DNA from: Neorhizobium sp. NCHU2750
Lineage (GTDB): Bacteria > Pseudomonadota > Alphaproteobacteria > Rhizobiales > Rhizobiaceae
Assembly (NCBI RefSeq): GCF_003597675.1
Contig: NZ_CP030827.1
Coordinates: 3,721,001 to 3,785,000, forward strand
DNA length: 64,000 nucleotides
Direction of reading: 5' to 3'
The translations under genes were made by a program, and so were the position numbers. This document shows positions 20,343-29,948 of this stretch, in pieces. Within the stretch, counting starts at the first letter, position 1. Each line of letters opens with the position of its first letter. The notes below the pieces were generated by a model. That model did no database searches. It saw only the letters and a list, made by a program, of their open reading frames with translations, and was not told the origin of the DNA.

Positions 20343-21373
20343 TGAACCTGATCACCCGCCGCCTTCGCCGGCTTGCCCCGCAGCTCATCGCTCTTGCCAT
20401 CATTCTTGGCGCCATCAGTCTCGTTGCTCCCGGCTTCCTCACCATTTCGGTGCAGAACGGCCGGCTTTACGGCAGCCTGATCGACATTCTCGTGCGCGCG
20501 GCCCCGGTCGCCCTGCTGACCGTCGGCATGACGCTGGTCATCGCCACGCGCGGCATCGATCTTTCCATCGGCGCCGTCATCGCCATCTGCGGTGCAGTTG
20601 CCGCAACGCTGATATCCCATGATTACCCGCTGCCTATCGTCATCTTCGTCTCGCTCGGCGTCGGCATCCTCTGCGGCCTATGGAACGGCGTGCTGGTGGC
20701 GCTCCTCGACATCCAGCCGATCATCGCCACGCTGATCCTGATGGTCGCCGGCCGCGGCATCGCCCAGCTGATCACCGAGGGCGTCATCCTCACCTTCAAC
20801 GACGACACATTCGCAGCCCTCGGCTCCGGCGCTTTGGCCGGCGTGCCCTTGCCCATCTATCTCTGGGTCGGAACCGCGCTTGTGATCGGCCTCCTGATGC
20901 GCCGCACGGCGCTCGGCTTCCTCATCGAGGCGACCGGCATCAACCGCCGCGCCGCAAGCCTAGCCGGCGTGCGCGCCCGCTTCCTGCTGTTTTCGGCCTA
21001 TGCCATATCCGGCCTCTGCGCCGCGATCGCCGGCATGATCGTCACCGCCGACATCCGTGGCGCCGATGCCAACAATGCCGGTCTGTGGCTGGAGCTCGAT
21101 GCCATTCTCGCCGTCGTCGTCGGCGGAACCTCGCTGAATGGCGGGCGCTTCTCGATCACCGCTTCGCTGATCGGCGCATTGATCATCCAGTCGATCAATA
21201 CCGGCATTCTGGTCGCCGGCTTCCCGCCGGAATTCAACCTGATCATCAAGGCCGGCATCATCATCGTCGTGCTGACGCTGCAGTCGCCGGCAGTCATGAC
21301 CCTGCTCGGCTTCCTGAAATCGTCCCGCCGGGCGCAAAAGCTCAATCACGGAACGAAGGAGGCGACACGATGA
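20339..21373 (+). CDS. ytfT: Galactofuranose-type ABC transporter permease (YtfT-like)
   Basis: A 344-residue permease of the BPD_transp_2 family with about nine hydrophobic segments, the ATRGIDLSIGAVIAICG motif and GGTSLNGGRFS near the C-terminus. A second permease gene (yjfF) follows with a 4-base overlap; two different permeases are a mark of the YtfQRT-YjfF system. It starts inside the last codons of ytfR (ATGA). Confidence 0.9.
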   Translation: MMNLITRRLRRLAPQLIALAIILGAISLVAPGFLTISVQNGRLYGSLIDILVRAAPVALLTVGMTLVIATRGIDLSIGAVIAICGAVAATLISHDYPLPIVIFVSLGVGILCGLWNGVLVALLDIQPIIATLILMVAGRGIAQLITEGVILTFNDDTFAALGSGALAGVPLPIYLWVGTALVIGLLMRRTALGFLIEATGINRRAASLAGVRARFLLFSAYAISGLCAAIAGMIVTADIRGADANNAGLWLELDAILAVVVGGTSLNGGRFSITASLIGALIIQSINTGILVAGFPPEFNLIIKAGIIIVVLTLQSPAVMTLLGFLKSSRRAQKLNHGTKEATR

Positions 21374-22356
21374 TCCACGCCCGCAACCTGCCCTTCGTCA
21401 CCACGCTTGCGATCTTCATCATCGCCTACGGGCTCTGCGTCGCGCAGTATCCCAACATGCTGTCGACGCGGGTGATCGGCAACCTTCTGACCGACAACGC
21501 CTTTCTCGGCATCGCCGCGGTCGGCATGACCTTCGTCATAATCTCCGGCGGCATCGATCTCTCGGTCGGCTCGGTGATCGCCTTCACCAGTGTCTTCGTC
21601 GCCGTCATGGTCGGCTCCTTCGGCCTGCACCCGATCACCGCCTTCATCGCCGCACTCGTCATCTCGACCCTGTTCGGCTGCCTTATGGGCGCGATGATCC
21701 GCTATCTCGGCATCCCGCCTTTCGTCGTTACCCTGGCCGGCATGTTCCTGGCCCGCGGCGCCGCCTATCTCGTCTCGACCGAATCCGTGCCGATCACCCA
21801 CGAATTCATCGATGACATGATGGGCTTCTATATCCGCTTTCCCGGCGGTGGCCGTCTGACCCTTCTCGCCATGATCATGCTTGCGGTCTTTGCCGCCGGC
21901 ATCTTCATCGCGGCGCGCACCCGCTTCGGCGCCAATGTCTATGCGATCGGTGGCAACCTGCAGTCGGCGGAACTGATGGGCGTGCCGGTGGGCGCCACGA
22001 CGATCCGCATCTATGCGCTTTCCGGCTTTCTCTCCGGCCTCGCCGGGATCGTCTACACGCTCTATACCTCGTCCGGTTATTCGCTGGCGACCGTTGGTGT
22101 GGAACTCGACGCGATAGCGGCCGTCGTCATCGGCGGCACGCTGCTGACCGGCGGCGTCGGCCTCATCGCCGGAACCTTTGTCGGCATCCTGCTGCAGGGT
22201 TTGATCCAGACATACATCGTCTTCGACGGCACGCTCTCCTCCTGGTGGACGAAGATCGTCATCGGCATCCTGCTGTTCATATTCATCGTGTTGCAGCGCA
22301 CAATCATCTGGTATTCAGACCGCCGACTTGCAGTCCGGCAATTGAAGGAGGTTTGA
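21370..22356 (+). CDS. yjfF: Galactofuranose-type ABC transporter permease (YjfF-like)
   Basis: A 328-residue membrane protein that is the second permease of the system. It shows ISGGIDLSVGSVIAF, GGNLQSAELMGV and GGTLLTGGVG, the conserved cytoplasmic-loop motifs of RbsC-type permeases. GAAGGAG lies 8 bases before the ATG, which overlaps the ytfT stop. The GntR regulator gene starts 2 bases after its stop. Confidence 0.9.
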   Translation: MIHARNLPFVTTLAIFIIAYGLCVAQYPNMLSTRVIGNLLTDNAFLGIAAVGMTFVIISGGIDLSVGSVIAFTSVFVAVMVGSFGLHPITAFIAALVISTLFGCLMGAMIRYLGIPPFVVTLAGMFLARGAAYLVSTESVPITHEFIDDMMGFYIRFPGGGRLTLLAMIMLAVFAAGIFIAARTRFGANVYAIGGNLQSAELMGVPVGATTIRIYALSGFLSGLAGIVYTLYTSSGYSLATVGVELDAIAAVVIGGTLLTGGVGLIAGTFVGILLQGLIQTYIVFDGTLSSWWTKIVIGILLFIFIVLQRTIIWYSDRRLAVRQLKEV

Positions 22357-22358
22357 TT

Positions 22359-23141
22359 TTGGGTCTTCTGGAAACGACGATCAGCGGCAGGAAGAGGGGA
22401 GGAAACCACGCCCATGTGGTGGCCGAACTCGGACGCGGCATCGTCTCCGGCAAGATACCGGAAGGATCGCTATTGCCCGGAGATGCAGAGCTTTCCGCCC
22501 GTTTCGGCGTCTCGCGCACGGTCCTGCGTGAAGCGATGAAGACGCTCTCGGCCAAGCGGCTGATCGAGGCAAAGGCAAAGGTCGGCACACGCGTGCTTCC
22601 CCGCGACAGCTGGAACTTCTTTGATTCGGATGTGCTCGGCTGGCGCTTCCAGTCGGGCCTCGATTTCGACTTCATCGAGCATCTGGCCGAAATCCGTCTG
22701 GCGCTCGAACCGGCAGCGGCAGCGGCGGCGGCCGCTCGCGCCACCAGCGACGATATCGTCGCCCTTTATGCCATCGCCGCCCGCTTCGACGACCTCAACC
22801 ACACGCCGGAAACGGTGGCCCAGGTCGATCTCGAGTTCCATCTTGCCATCGCAAGAATGTCCGGCAATCCGTTCATGCGCTCGGCAAGCGCGCTGATCGA
22901 GGCGGCACTCGCCATCTCCTTCCAGCTCTCGTCGCCGGCCGCCTCGCCGGAAACGATCGACGAGGTGGCGACCAATCACCTGCGCATCGTCCATGCGATT
23001 GCCTCGCGCGATCCGGCCAAGGCCATGTCGGCCATGCGGCATGTCATCGAGGTGGGCAAGAGCCGCATCCGCGGCTCCATACGCAGCGCCGAGCGGGACG
23101 CAAGCGACGCCCGCAAGCCGGTCAGCGTCGACGACCGCTGA
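22359..23141 (+). CDS. GntR/FadR family transcriptional regulator (FCD domain), TTG start
   Basis: The 260-residue protein has an N-terminal winged helix with GELSARF-like GDAELSARFGVSRTVLREAMKTL (residues about 40-62) and an alpha-helical FCD ligand domain. The latter has the metal-binding D/H pattern in VDLEFHLAIARMSGN and ATNHLRIVHAI. FCD regulators often sense sugar acids such as galactonate. The start is TTG at 22359: AAGGAGG sits exactly 7 bases before it and no ATG is nearby. It is co-transcribed with the transporter, so it likely controls this operon and perhaps the ggu operon through the shared control region. The ligand is inferred. Confidence 0.85.
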   Translation: MGLLETTISGRKRGGNHAHVVAELGRGIVSGKIPEGSLLPGDAELSARFGVSRTVLREAMKTLSAKRLIEAKAKVGTRVLPRDSWNFFDSDVLGWRFQSGLDFDFIEHLAEIRLALEPAAAAAAAARATSDDIVALYAIAARFDDLNHTPETVAQVDLEFHLAIARMSGNPFMRSASALIEAALAISFQLSSPAASPETIDEVATNHLRIVHAIASRDPAKAMSAMRHVIEVGKSRIRGSIRSAERDASDARKPVSVDDR

Positions 23142-23145
23142 TCTC

Positions 23146-24489
23146 TCAGCCGGCCGCAACCAGGTCCGACACGACCTTTCGGAAGCGCGACGAAATCTCG
23201 TCCCGGCCGACATGTCGCCCGCCCGAGACCAGCTTTTGACCGCGCACCCAGGCGCAATCGACGCCGATGCCCGCACCAAAGATCCATTGATCGATCGCGT
23301 GCTTTGCCGACCACGGCACATTGCTGAGGTCGAGCGTGAAGAGATCGGCCGATTGGCCGGCAACGATCCCGGCCGGCGATTTGAGTGCGGCCGCACCGCC
23401 ATCGAGAGCCTTGGTGAACAGCGACACCCCGGTCGACTGGCCGGGCGCTGCAATGACATTGCGCGAGCGTTCTGAAAGGCGCTGCGAATATTCGAGGATC
23501 TGCAACTCTTCCCTGAGCGAGATCGACACATTCGAATCCGTACCGACACCGAACCGGCCGCCATGGCCGAGGAACGACGAGACCGGGAAAATGCCGTCTC
23601 CGAGATTGGCTTCGGTGACGGGGCAGAGGCCGGCGATCGCACCCGATTTCGCCATTCTCTCGACTTCGCTCGGCGTCACATGCGTGGCATGGATGAAGCA
23701 CCAGCGATCATCGACCGGCGCATGGTTGAGCAGCCATTCGACCGGCCGCTGGCCGCTCCAGGCAATGCAGTCCTCGACTTCCTTCACCTGTTCGGCAACA
23801 TGGATATGGATCGGCCCCGACGTCATCTCGATCAGCGCGGCGAGCTCCTGCGGAGTTGCCGCGCGAAGGCTGTGGGGAGCAAGGCCCAGATTCGCGCCGG
23901 GAAGATCGCGGGCGATTTCGCCACCCCGCGCCATCAGCACAGCGAACTGGTCGAGATCATGGATGAAGCGCCTCTGCCCTTCGACCGGCGCCGTGCCGCC
24001 AAACCCGGAATGGGCATAGAAGACCGGTAGCATGGTAAGCCCGATCCCCGTCTCGACCGATGCGGCAGCGATCCGCTCCAGATGCTCTGCCGGATTGGCG
24101 TACAGCGAACCGTCGCGATCATGGTGCAGGTAATGGAATTCGCCGACACGGGAAAAACCCTGCTCGACCATTTCCATGAAGGCTTGTGCGGCGATCGCTT
24201 CCAGCTGCTCCGGATTCATCGACAGGCCGAACTGATACATCACCGTGCGCCAGCTCCAGAAACTGTCTGCGCCCGGTCCGCGGGTTTCGGCGAGACCCGC
24301 CATGGCACGCTGGAATGTGTGGCTGTGAAGATTGGGCATGCCCGGCAGGACGAAGCTGTGGCGCTCGTCGCCGGCCTCAGCCTTCACACCGATTTCGATC
24401 CGCTCAATGCGCCCGTCAGCGATGGAGATGCGCACGTCCGATTTGATTTCGTCCCCGATTAGGGCGTGTTCGGCGAATATCACAGTCAC
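23146..24489 (-). CDS. hutF: Formimidoylglutamate deiminase HutF
   Basis: A 447-residue amidohydrolase that converts N-formimino-L-glutamate to N-formyl-L-glutamate and ammonia. Metal and substrate motifs are visible: LHSHTFQRAMAG, LAPHSLRAATPQEL, HIHVAEQ, HATHVTPSE and GTDSNVSISLREELQ. The start is GTG at 24489 with AGGGA 7 bases before it; a second GTG lies two codons on. It is divergent from hutI across a 102-base control region and ends 4 bases from the GntR gene. This is the five-step histidine route, which also needs HutG, not seen in the window. Confidence 0.93.
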   Translation of the reverse strand: MTVIFAEHALIGDEIKSDVRISIADGRIERIEIGVKAEAGDERHSFVLPGMPNLHSHTFQRAMAGLAETRGPGADSFWSWRTVMYQFGLSMNPEQLEAIAAQAFMEMVEQGFSRVGEFHYLHHDRDGSLYANPAEHLERIAAASVETGIGLTMLPVFYAHSGFGGTAPVEGQRRFIHDLDQFAVLMARGGEIARDLPGANLGLAPHSLRAATPQELAALIEMTSGPIHIHVAEQVKEVEDCIAWSGQRPVEWLLNHAPVDDRWCFIHATHVTPSEVERMAKSGAIAGLCPVTEANLGDGIFPVSSFLGHGGRFGVGTDSNVSISLREELQILEYSQRLSERSRNVIAAPGQSTGVSLFTKALDGGAAALKSPAGIVAGQSADLFTLDLSNVPWSAKHAIDQWIFGAGIGVDCAWVRGQKLVSGGRHVGRDEISSRFRKVVSDLVAAG

Positions 24490-24537
24490 GGCTATTCCCT
24501 TTTTGTCACGATACCGGCTTGCCTCGCCGGCTATTAA

Positions 24538-24545
24538 GTATATAC
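24538..24545. promoter_or_regulatory. Candidate HutC operator between hutF and hutI
   Basis: The palindrome GTATATAC, in the context AAGTATATACATAA, lies in the 102-base gap between divergent hutF and hutI. HutC repressors of proteobacteria bind TGTATATACA-like sites, so urocanate-responsive control of both directions is likely. No hutC gene is seen nearby. Confidence 0.6.
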
Positions 24546-24591
24546 ATAACGACGAACGAAGCCATTCACAAGACGCGAAAGAGGGAGCGCA

Positions 24592-25818
24592 ATGGCTACA
24601 GCCTATAAGATCTGGCAGAATGCCAGGATCGCAACACTGGACCCGCATCACGCCGGCCTCGGCGCAATCGAGGATGGCGCAATCGTCGCCGATGGCGCAA
24701 CGATCGCCTTTGTCGGCAAACGGTCGGATATTCCCGCAGACATGCTCGCTTCGGCCGAGATCGTCGATTGCGGCGGACGCTGGATCACCCCGTCGCTTGT
24801 CGATTGCCACACCCATCTCGTCTTCGGCGGCGACCGGGCGATGGAATTCGAAATGCGGCTGGCCGGCGCGACCTATGAAGAAGTGGCGCGTGCCGGCGGC
24901 GGCATCGTATCTTCCGTCAAGGCAACCAATGGCTTGACGGTTGAAGGGCTCGTCGAGGCGACCCTGCCGCGGCTCGACACCCTGCTGTCGGAAGGCATCT
25001 CGACCGTCGAGATCAAGTCCGGCTACGGGCTCAATATCGAAGGCGAACTCAACATGCTGCGCGCCGCCCGCGCGCTGGAAAAGGTTCGCCCGGTCAGGAT
25101 CGCGACATCCTATCTGGCAGCCCATGCGACCCCAGTCGAATACAAGGGGCGCAACGGTGACTATATCACCGACATCGTTCTACCCGGCATGGACAAGGCC
25201 CATGCCGAAGGGCTGATCGATGCGGTAGACGGGTTCTGTGAGGGCATTGCCTTCTCCGTCGAGGAGATGCGCCGGGTCTTCGATCATGCCAAGGCACTCG
25301 GCATTCCCGTCAAGCTACACGCAGAACAGCTCTCCAATCTCGGCGGCGCCAAAATGGCTGCCTCCTACGGCGCCCTCTCTGCCGACCATGTCGAATATCT
25401 CGACGCCGAAGGTGCATCCACCATGGCAGAGGCCGGCACGGTCGCCGTTCTGCTCCCGGGCGCCTTCTACGCCATCAACGAGACGCAGAAGCCGCCGGTT
25501 CAGGCCTTGCGCGATGCCGGCACCCATATTGCCATCTCCACCGACTGTAATCCCGGCACCTCGCCGCTGACCTCGCTGCTTCTGACCATGAACATGGCAG
25601 CAACGCTCTTCCGCTTGACCGTCGACGAATGCATTGCCGGTGCCACCCGCGAGGCAGCGCGTGCTCTCGGCCTTCTCGACAGCATCGGCACGCTGGAAGT
25701 CGGCAAATCGGCCGATCTCGCCCTCTGGAACATCGAGCGGCCGGCGGAGCTCGTCTACCGCATCGGCTTCAATCCTCTCCACTCCCGTATCTTCAAGGGG
25801 CAACAGGTATCCGCATGA
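24592..25818 (+). CDS. hutI: Imidazolonepropionase HutI
   Basis: The 408-residue amidohydrolase opens the ring of 4-imidazolone-5-propionate to give formiminoglutamate. Zinc ligands appear in [12 protein letters not shown] and [20 protein letters not shown] and the substrate motif [15 protein letters not shown] are typical of HutI. The ATG follows GAGGGAG. Its stop overlaps the hutH start by 4 bases. It is the first gene of the rightward hut operon. Confidence 0.95.
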   Translation: MATAYKIWQNARIATLDPHHAGLGAIEDGAIVADGATIAFVGKRSDIPADMLASAEIVDCGGRWITPSLVDCHTHLVFGGDRAMEFEMRLAGATYEEVARAGGGIVSSVKATNGLTVEGLVEATLPRLDTLLSEGISTVEIKSGYGLNIEGELNMLRAARALEKVRPVRIATSYLAAHATPVEYKGRNGDYITDIVLPGMDKAHAEGLIDAVDGFCEGIAFSVEEMRRVFDHAKALGIPVKLHAEQLSNLGGAKMAASYGALSADHVEYLDAEGASTMAEAGTVAVLLPGAFYAINETQKPPVQALRDAGTHIAISTDCNPGTSPLTSLLLTMNMAATLFRLTVDECIAGATREAARALGLLDSIGTLEVGKSADLALWNIERPAELVYRIGFNPLHSRIFKGQQVSA

Positions 25819-27350
25819 CCATCACTCTTCATCCGGGCAGTGTTCCCCTCAAGGATCTCGCCGAAATCTACTGGACCAACGGCTCTGCGAGACTCGATGC
25901 ATCCTTTGATGCAGCAGTGCTGAAAGGTGCCAACCGCATCGCCGAAATCGCCGCCGGCAATGCGCCGGTCTACGGCATCAATACCGGCTTCGGCAAACTC
26001 GCCTCTATCAAGATCGATAGTGCCGACCTCGCCACCCTGCAGCGCAATCTCATCCTGTCGCATTGCTGCGGCCTTGGTGCACCTCTGCCGGAAAATGTCG
26101 TTCGCCTGATCATGGCGCTGAAGCTGATCTCGCTCGGCCGCGGCGCATCGGGCGTTCGTCTCGATCTCATCCGCCTGATCGAGGCTATGCTGGAAAAGGG
26201 CGTCATCCCGCTCATTCCAGAAAAGGGTTCCGTCGGCGCCTCGGGCGACCTAGCACCGCTTGCCCATATGGCCGCCGCGATGATGGGCGAAGGCGAAGCC
26301 TTCTTCGCCGGTGAACGGATGTCATCCGCCGATGCGCTCGCCAAGGCCGGCTTAAAGCCGGTCGTTCTGGCCGCGAAGGAAGGTCTGGCACTGATCAACG
26401 GCACCCAGACCTCCACCGCACTGGCGCTGGCAGGCCTGTTCCGCGCCCACCGCGCCGCCCAGACCGCGCTTGTCACCGGCGCCCTGTCGACCGATGCAGC
26501 CATGGGGTCCTCCGCCCCCTTCCATCCCGACATCCATACCCTGCGCGGCCACAAGGGCCAGATCGATGCGGGCGCCGCCCTGCGCCAGCTTCTGACCGGC
26601 TCCCAGATCCGCGAAAGCCATATCGATGGCGATGAGCGCGTTCAGGACCCCTACTGCATCCGCTGCCAGCCGCAGGTCGATGGCGCCTGCCTCGATCTTC
26701 TGCGCCAGGTCGCCCGCACGCTCGAAATCGAAGCAAACGCAGTAACCGACAACCCGCTCGTCCTCTCGGATAACGAGGTCGTCTCCGGCGGCAATTTCCA
26801 CGCCGAACCGGTGGCCTTCGCCGCCGACCAGACGGCGCTCGCGATCTGCGAGATCGGTGCCATCGCCCAGCGCCGTATCGCACTGCTCGTCGATCCCGCC
26901 CTCTCCTATGGCCTGCCTGCCTTTCTGTCGAAGAAGCCCGGCCTGAATTCCGGCCTGATGATCGCCGAAGTCACCTCTGCCGCGCTGATGAGTGAGAACA
27001 AGCAGATGTCGCATCCGGCATCGGTCGATTCGACCCCGACCTCGGCCAACCAGGAAGACCATGTGTCTATGGCCTGCCACGGCGCCCGCCGCCTGCTGGC
27101 CATGACCGAAAACCTGTTCGGCATTCTCGGCATCGAGGCGCTGGCCGCCGTCCAGGGCGTCGAACTGCGCGGTCCCTTGAAGACCAGCCCGGAGCTCGAA
27201 AAGGCCGTCGCCGTACTTCGCTCGGCCATCCCTGCCCTGGAAGACGACCGCTACATGGCGCCGGACCTCGCGGCTGCCGCCGGCCTTGTCGCCTCCGGCG
27301 CCCTGGTCAACGCAATTTCATCCGGCATCCTGCCGGTGCTCGATATCTAA
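25815..27350 (+). CDS. hutH: Histidine ammonia-lyase HutH
   Basis: A 511-residue enzyme that deaminates histidine to urocanate. The MIO cofactor triad Ala-Ser-Gly is at residues 142-144 in [13 protein letters not shown], exactly where HutH has it. GINTGFGKL near the N-terminus and NQEDHVSM near residue 415 are also diagnostic. The length matches the family (about 510). The ATG at 25815 overlaps the hutI stop, so the ORF extension further upstream is not used. Confidence 0.96.
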   Translation: MTITLHPGSVPLKDLAEIYWTNGSARLDASFDAAVLKGANRIAEIAAGNAPVYGINTGFGKLASIKIDSADLATLQRNLILSHCCGLGAPLPENVVRLIMALKLISLGRGASGVRLDLIRLIEAMLEKGVIPLIPEKGSVGASGDLAPLAHMAAAMMGEGEAFFAGERMSSADALAKAGLKPVVLAAKEGLALINGTQTSTALALAGLFRAHRAAQTALVTGALSTDAAMGSSAPFHPDIHTLRGHKGQIDAGAALRQLLTGSQIRESHIDGDERVQDPYCIRCQPQVDGACLDLLRQVARTLEIEANAVTDNPLVLSDNEVVSGGNFHAEPVAFAADQTALAICEIGAIAQRRIALLVDPALSYGLPAFLSKKPGLNSGLMIAEVTSAALMSENKQMSHPASVDSTPTSANQEDHVSMACHGARRLLAMTENLFGILGIEALAAVQGVELRGPLKTSPELEKAVAVLRSAIPALEDDRYMAPDLAAAAGLVASGALVNAISSGILPVLDI

Positions 27351-27378
27351 CCAACCAACAAAGCCGGGAAATCTAGTC

Positions 27379-29064
27379 ATGACAAATCCGCGTCATAACA
27401 TCCGTGATGTCCGCGCCCCCCGCGGTAACGAACTCAACGCCAAAAGCTGGATGACCGAAGCACCGCTTCGCATGCTGATGAACAACCTCGATCCGGATGT
27501 GGCTGAAAACCCGCATGAGCTGGTCGTCTATGGCGGCATCGGCCGCGCTGCCCGCACCTGGGCCGATTTCGACAAGATTGCCGAGACACTGAAGACGCTG
27601 ACGGAAGAAGAAACCCTGCTCGTCCAGTCCGGCAAGCCGGTCGGCGTGTTCCGCACCCACAAGGATGCCCCGCGCGTCTTGATCGCCAATTCCAACCTCG
27701 TGCCGCATTGGGCGACCTGGGACCATTTCAACGAACTGGATAAGAAGGGCCTGGCCATGTATGGCCAGATGACCGCCGGTTCGTGGATCTATATCGGCGC
27801 GCAGGGCATCGTTCAGGGCACCTATGAAACCTTCGTGGAAGCCGGCCGCCAGCACTATGACGGCAACCTCAAGGGCAAGTGGATCCTCACCGGCGGCCTC
27901 GGCGGCATGGGCGGCGCCCAGCCGCTCGCAGCCGTCATGGCCGGCGCCTGCTGCCTCGCGGTCGAATGCGACGAAACCCGCGCCGACTTCCGCCTGCGCA
28001 CCCGCTATGTCGATGAAAAGACCCACGATCTCGACGAGGCTCTGGCCAAGATCGATGCCTGGACCAAGGCCGGCGAGGCGAAATCGATCGCATTTATCGG
28101 CAACGCCGCCGAGATCTTCCCCGAACTCGTGCGCCGCATGAAGGCCGGTGGCCCGCGCCCCGATATCGTCACCGACCAGACCTCCGCCCACGATCCCCGC
28201 AACGGCTACCTGCCGATCGGCTGGACGGTTGCCGAAGCCAAGGCCAAGCGTGAAAGCGATCCGAAGTCTGTCGAAGCCGCTGCCCGCGCCTCGATGAAGA
28301 TCCATGTCGAAGCCATGGTCGCCTTCTGGGATGCCGGCGTGCCGACCCTCGATTACGGCAACAACATTCGCCAGATGGCCAAGGAAGAAGGCCTCGAAAA
28401 CGCCTTCGCCTTCCCCGGCTTCGTACCCGCTTATATCCGCCCGCTCTTCTGCCGCGGCGTCGGCCCGTTCCGCTGGGCGGCGCTGTCCGGCGATCCGGAA
28501 GACATCTACAAGACCGATGCCAAGGTCAAGGAACTGCTGCCGGACAACAAGCACCTGCATAACTGGTTGGACATGGCCCGTGAACGCATCGCCTTCCAGG
28601 GCCTGCCGGCGCGCATTTGCTGGGTCGGCCTCGGCGATCGCCACAAGCTCGGCCTCGCCTTCAACGAAATGGTCCGCACCGGCGAACTCTCCGCCCCGAT
28701 CGTCATCGGCCGCGACCACCTCGACAGTGGCTCGGTCGCCTCGCCGAACCGCGAAACCGAAGCCATGAAGGACGGCTCGGACGCCGTCTCCGACTGGCCG
28801 CTCCTGAACGCCCTGCTCAACACCGCCTCGGGTGCCACCTGGGTGTCGCTGCATCACGGCGGCGGCGTCGGCATGGGCTTCTCGCAGCATTCCGGCATGG
28901 TGATCTGCTGCGACGGTTCGGAAGAGGCCGACCGCCGTCTGGAACGCGTGCTGTGGAACGACCCGGCCACCGGCGTCATGCGCCATGCCGATGCCGGCTA
29001 CGACATCGCCATCGACTGCGCCAAGGAAAAAGGCCTGCGCCTGCCGGGCATTCTCGGCAACTGA
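27379..29064 (+). CDS. hutU: Urocanate hydratase HutU
   Basis: The 561-residue product is near the usual 557. It shows [13 protein letters not shown], the NAD-binding [13 protein letters not shown] and [21 protein letters not shown], then the late [12 protein letters not shown] and [19 protein letters not shown] motifs. It hydrates urocanate to imidazolonepropionate. The start ATG at 27379 is 28 bases after hutH. A rhizobial palindromic repeat follows the stop codon before hutD. Confidence 0.96.
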   Translation: MTNPRHNIRDVRAPRGNELNAKSWMTEAPLRMLMNNLDPDVAENPHELVVYGGIGRAARTWADFDKIAETLKTLTEEETLLVQSGKPVGVFRTHKDAPRVLIANSNLVPHWATWDHFNELDKKGLAMYGQMTAGSWIYIGAQGIVQGTYETFVEAGRQHYDGNLKGKWILTGGLGGMGGAQPLAAVMAGACCLAVECDETRADFRLRTRYVDEKTHDLDEALAKIDAWTKAGEAKSIAFIGNAAEIFPELVRRMKAGGPRPDIVTDQTSAHDPRNGYLPIGWTVAEAKAKRESDPKSVEAAARASMKIHVEAMVAFWDAGVPTLDYGNNIRQMAKEEGLENAFAFPGFVPAYIRPLFCRGVGPFRWAALSGDPEDIYKTDAKVKELLPDNKHLHNWLDMARERIAFQGLPARICWVGLGDRHKLGLAFNEMVRTGELSAPIVIGRDHLDSGSVASPNRETEAMKDGSDAVSDWPLLNALLNTASGATWVSLHHGGGVGMGFSQHSGMVICCDGSEEADRRLERVLWNDPATGVMRHADAGYDIAIDCAKEKGLRLPGILGN

Positions 29065-29086
29065 GTACGCGAGAACTACCCCGCGA

Positions 29087-29231
29087 TCAAAGTCCCCCTC
29101 TGGCCTGCCGGCCATCTCCCCCACAAGGGGGGAGAAACATTGAGGCACCCGTCTGCCTCAAATGAGTCCCTCAGCGGCGCGGCTGGGTTTGCCCTCCCCC
29201 TTGTGGGGAGGGTTGGGAGGGGTCTTTCTTG
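29087..29231. repeat. Rhizobial palindromic intergenic repeat (RIME-like)
   Basis: About 145 bases between hutU and hutD contain two hairpins: TCTCCCCC-ACAA-GGGGGGAGA (29115-29135) and CCCTCCCC-N5-GGGGAGGG (29192-29212). The outer ends (TCAAAG-CCCC... and ...GGGG-CTTTCTTGA) are imperfect inverted copies of each other. CTGCCGGCCATCTCCCCC with ACAAGGGGGGAGA is a sequence I recognise as highly repeated between genes of Rhizobium and Sinorhizobium. It could fold the mRNA and lower hutD expression. The exact family name is from memory. Confidence 0.7.
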
Positions 29232-29276
29232 ACCAATCCACAACGTCATCTATCCATCACCTTGCGGAGTTCCAAA

Positions 29277-29888
29277 ATGATGAAAATCCTGCGAGCCTTG
29301 GACCACAGACGCATGCCGTGGAAGAACGGCCGCGGTGAAACCGTTGAAATCGCTGTCTTCCCGGACGCGGCCACCGTCGACACATTCGACTGGCGCATCA
29401 GCATGGCAACCGTCGCCGAGGATGGCCCGTTTTCCGTTTTTCCCGAGATAGATCGCACGCTATCCATCCTCGAAGGCGAGGGCATGGAACTGGCGATCGA
29501 AGGCCGCGACACCACTCTGCTCACGCAGGCATCCGCACCCTATCCCTTCCCCGCCGATGCCCCGACGACGGCCCGTCTGGTCGATGGCACGATCACCGAT
29601 CTCAACGTCATGACCCGCCGCGGCCGGTTTGCCCATGAGGTCGAGACGATAACGGCGCCGGCAAGTATCGAGACCTCGAGAACGCTCACGCTCCTTCTCT
29701 GCCATCGCGGCGAAATTCGCGTTGCAGCCGGCAAAGCAGATGCTGCTTTGGCAGCCCTCGATTGCGCCTTGCTTGAGGCTGGCACGGAGGTTAGCCTCTC
29801 CGGCAGCGGCTCCGGCTTTGTCATCCGGCTGTTCGAGGGCGCTGACACGGCCGCCCTGCCGCTACCCGACGCCGATAAGGAATGTTGA
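29277..29888 (+). CDS. hutD: HutD family protein
   Basis: A 203-residue cupin-like protein with the HutD marks PWKNGRGET near residue 17 and DWRISMA near residue 40, then VFPEIDRTLSILEG. HutD is a bicupin found in hut operons that is thought to limit toxic flux through the pathway; its biochemical role is not established. Start at ATG 29277 (a second ATG follows directly), with GGAG about 8 bases upstream. It lies beyond the palindromic repeat, so its level may differ from hutHU. Confidence 0.88.
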   Translation: MMKILRALDHRRMPWKNGRGETVEIAVFPDAATVDTFDWRISMATVAEDGPFSVFPEIDRTLSILEGEGMELAIEGRDTTLLTQASAPYPFPADAPTTARLVDGTITDLNVMTRRGRFAHEVETITAPASIETSRTLTLLLCHRGEIRVAAGKADAALAALDCALLEAGTEVSLSGSGSGFVIRLFEGADTAALPLPDADKEC

Positions 29889-29948
29889 CTTTCGAAGTCA
29901 TGAATGATCTTAGTCCGCCACACAGGACTGACATTCCGGACAGGCAAC

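Noticed and set aside
27373..29148. 591-codon open frame opposite hutU
   Set aside because: hutU is certain; this frame is a compositional shadow.
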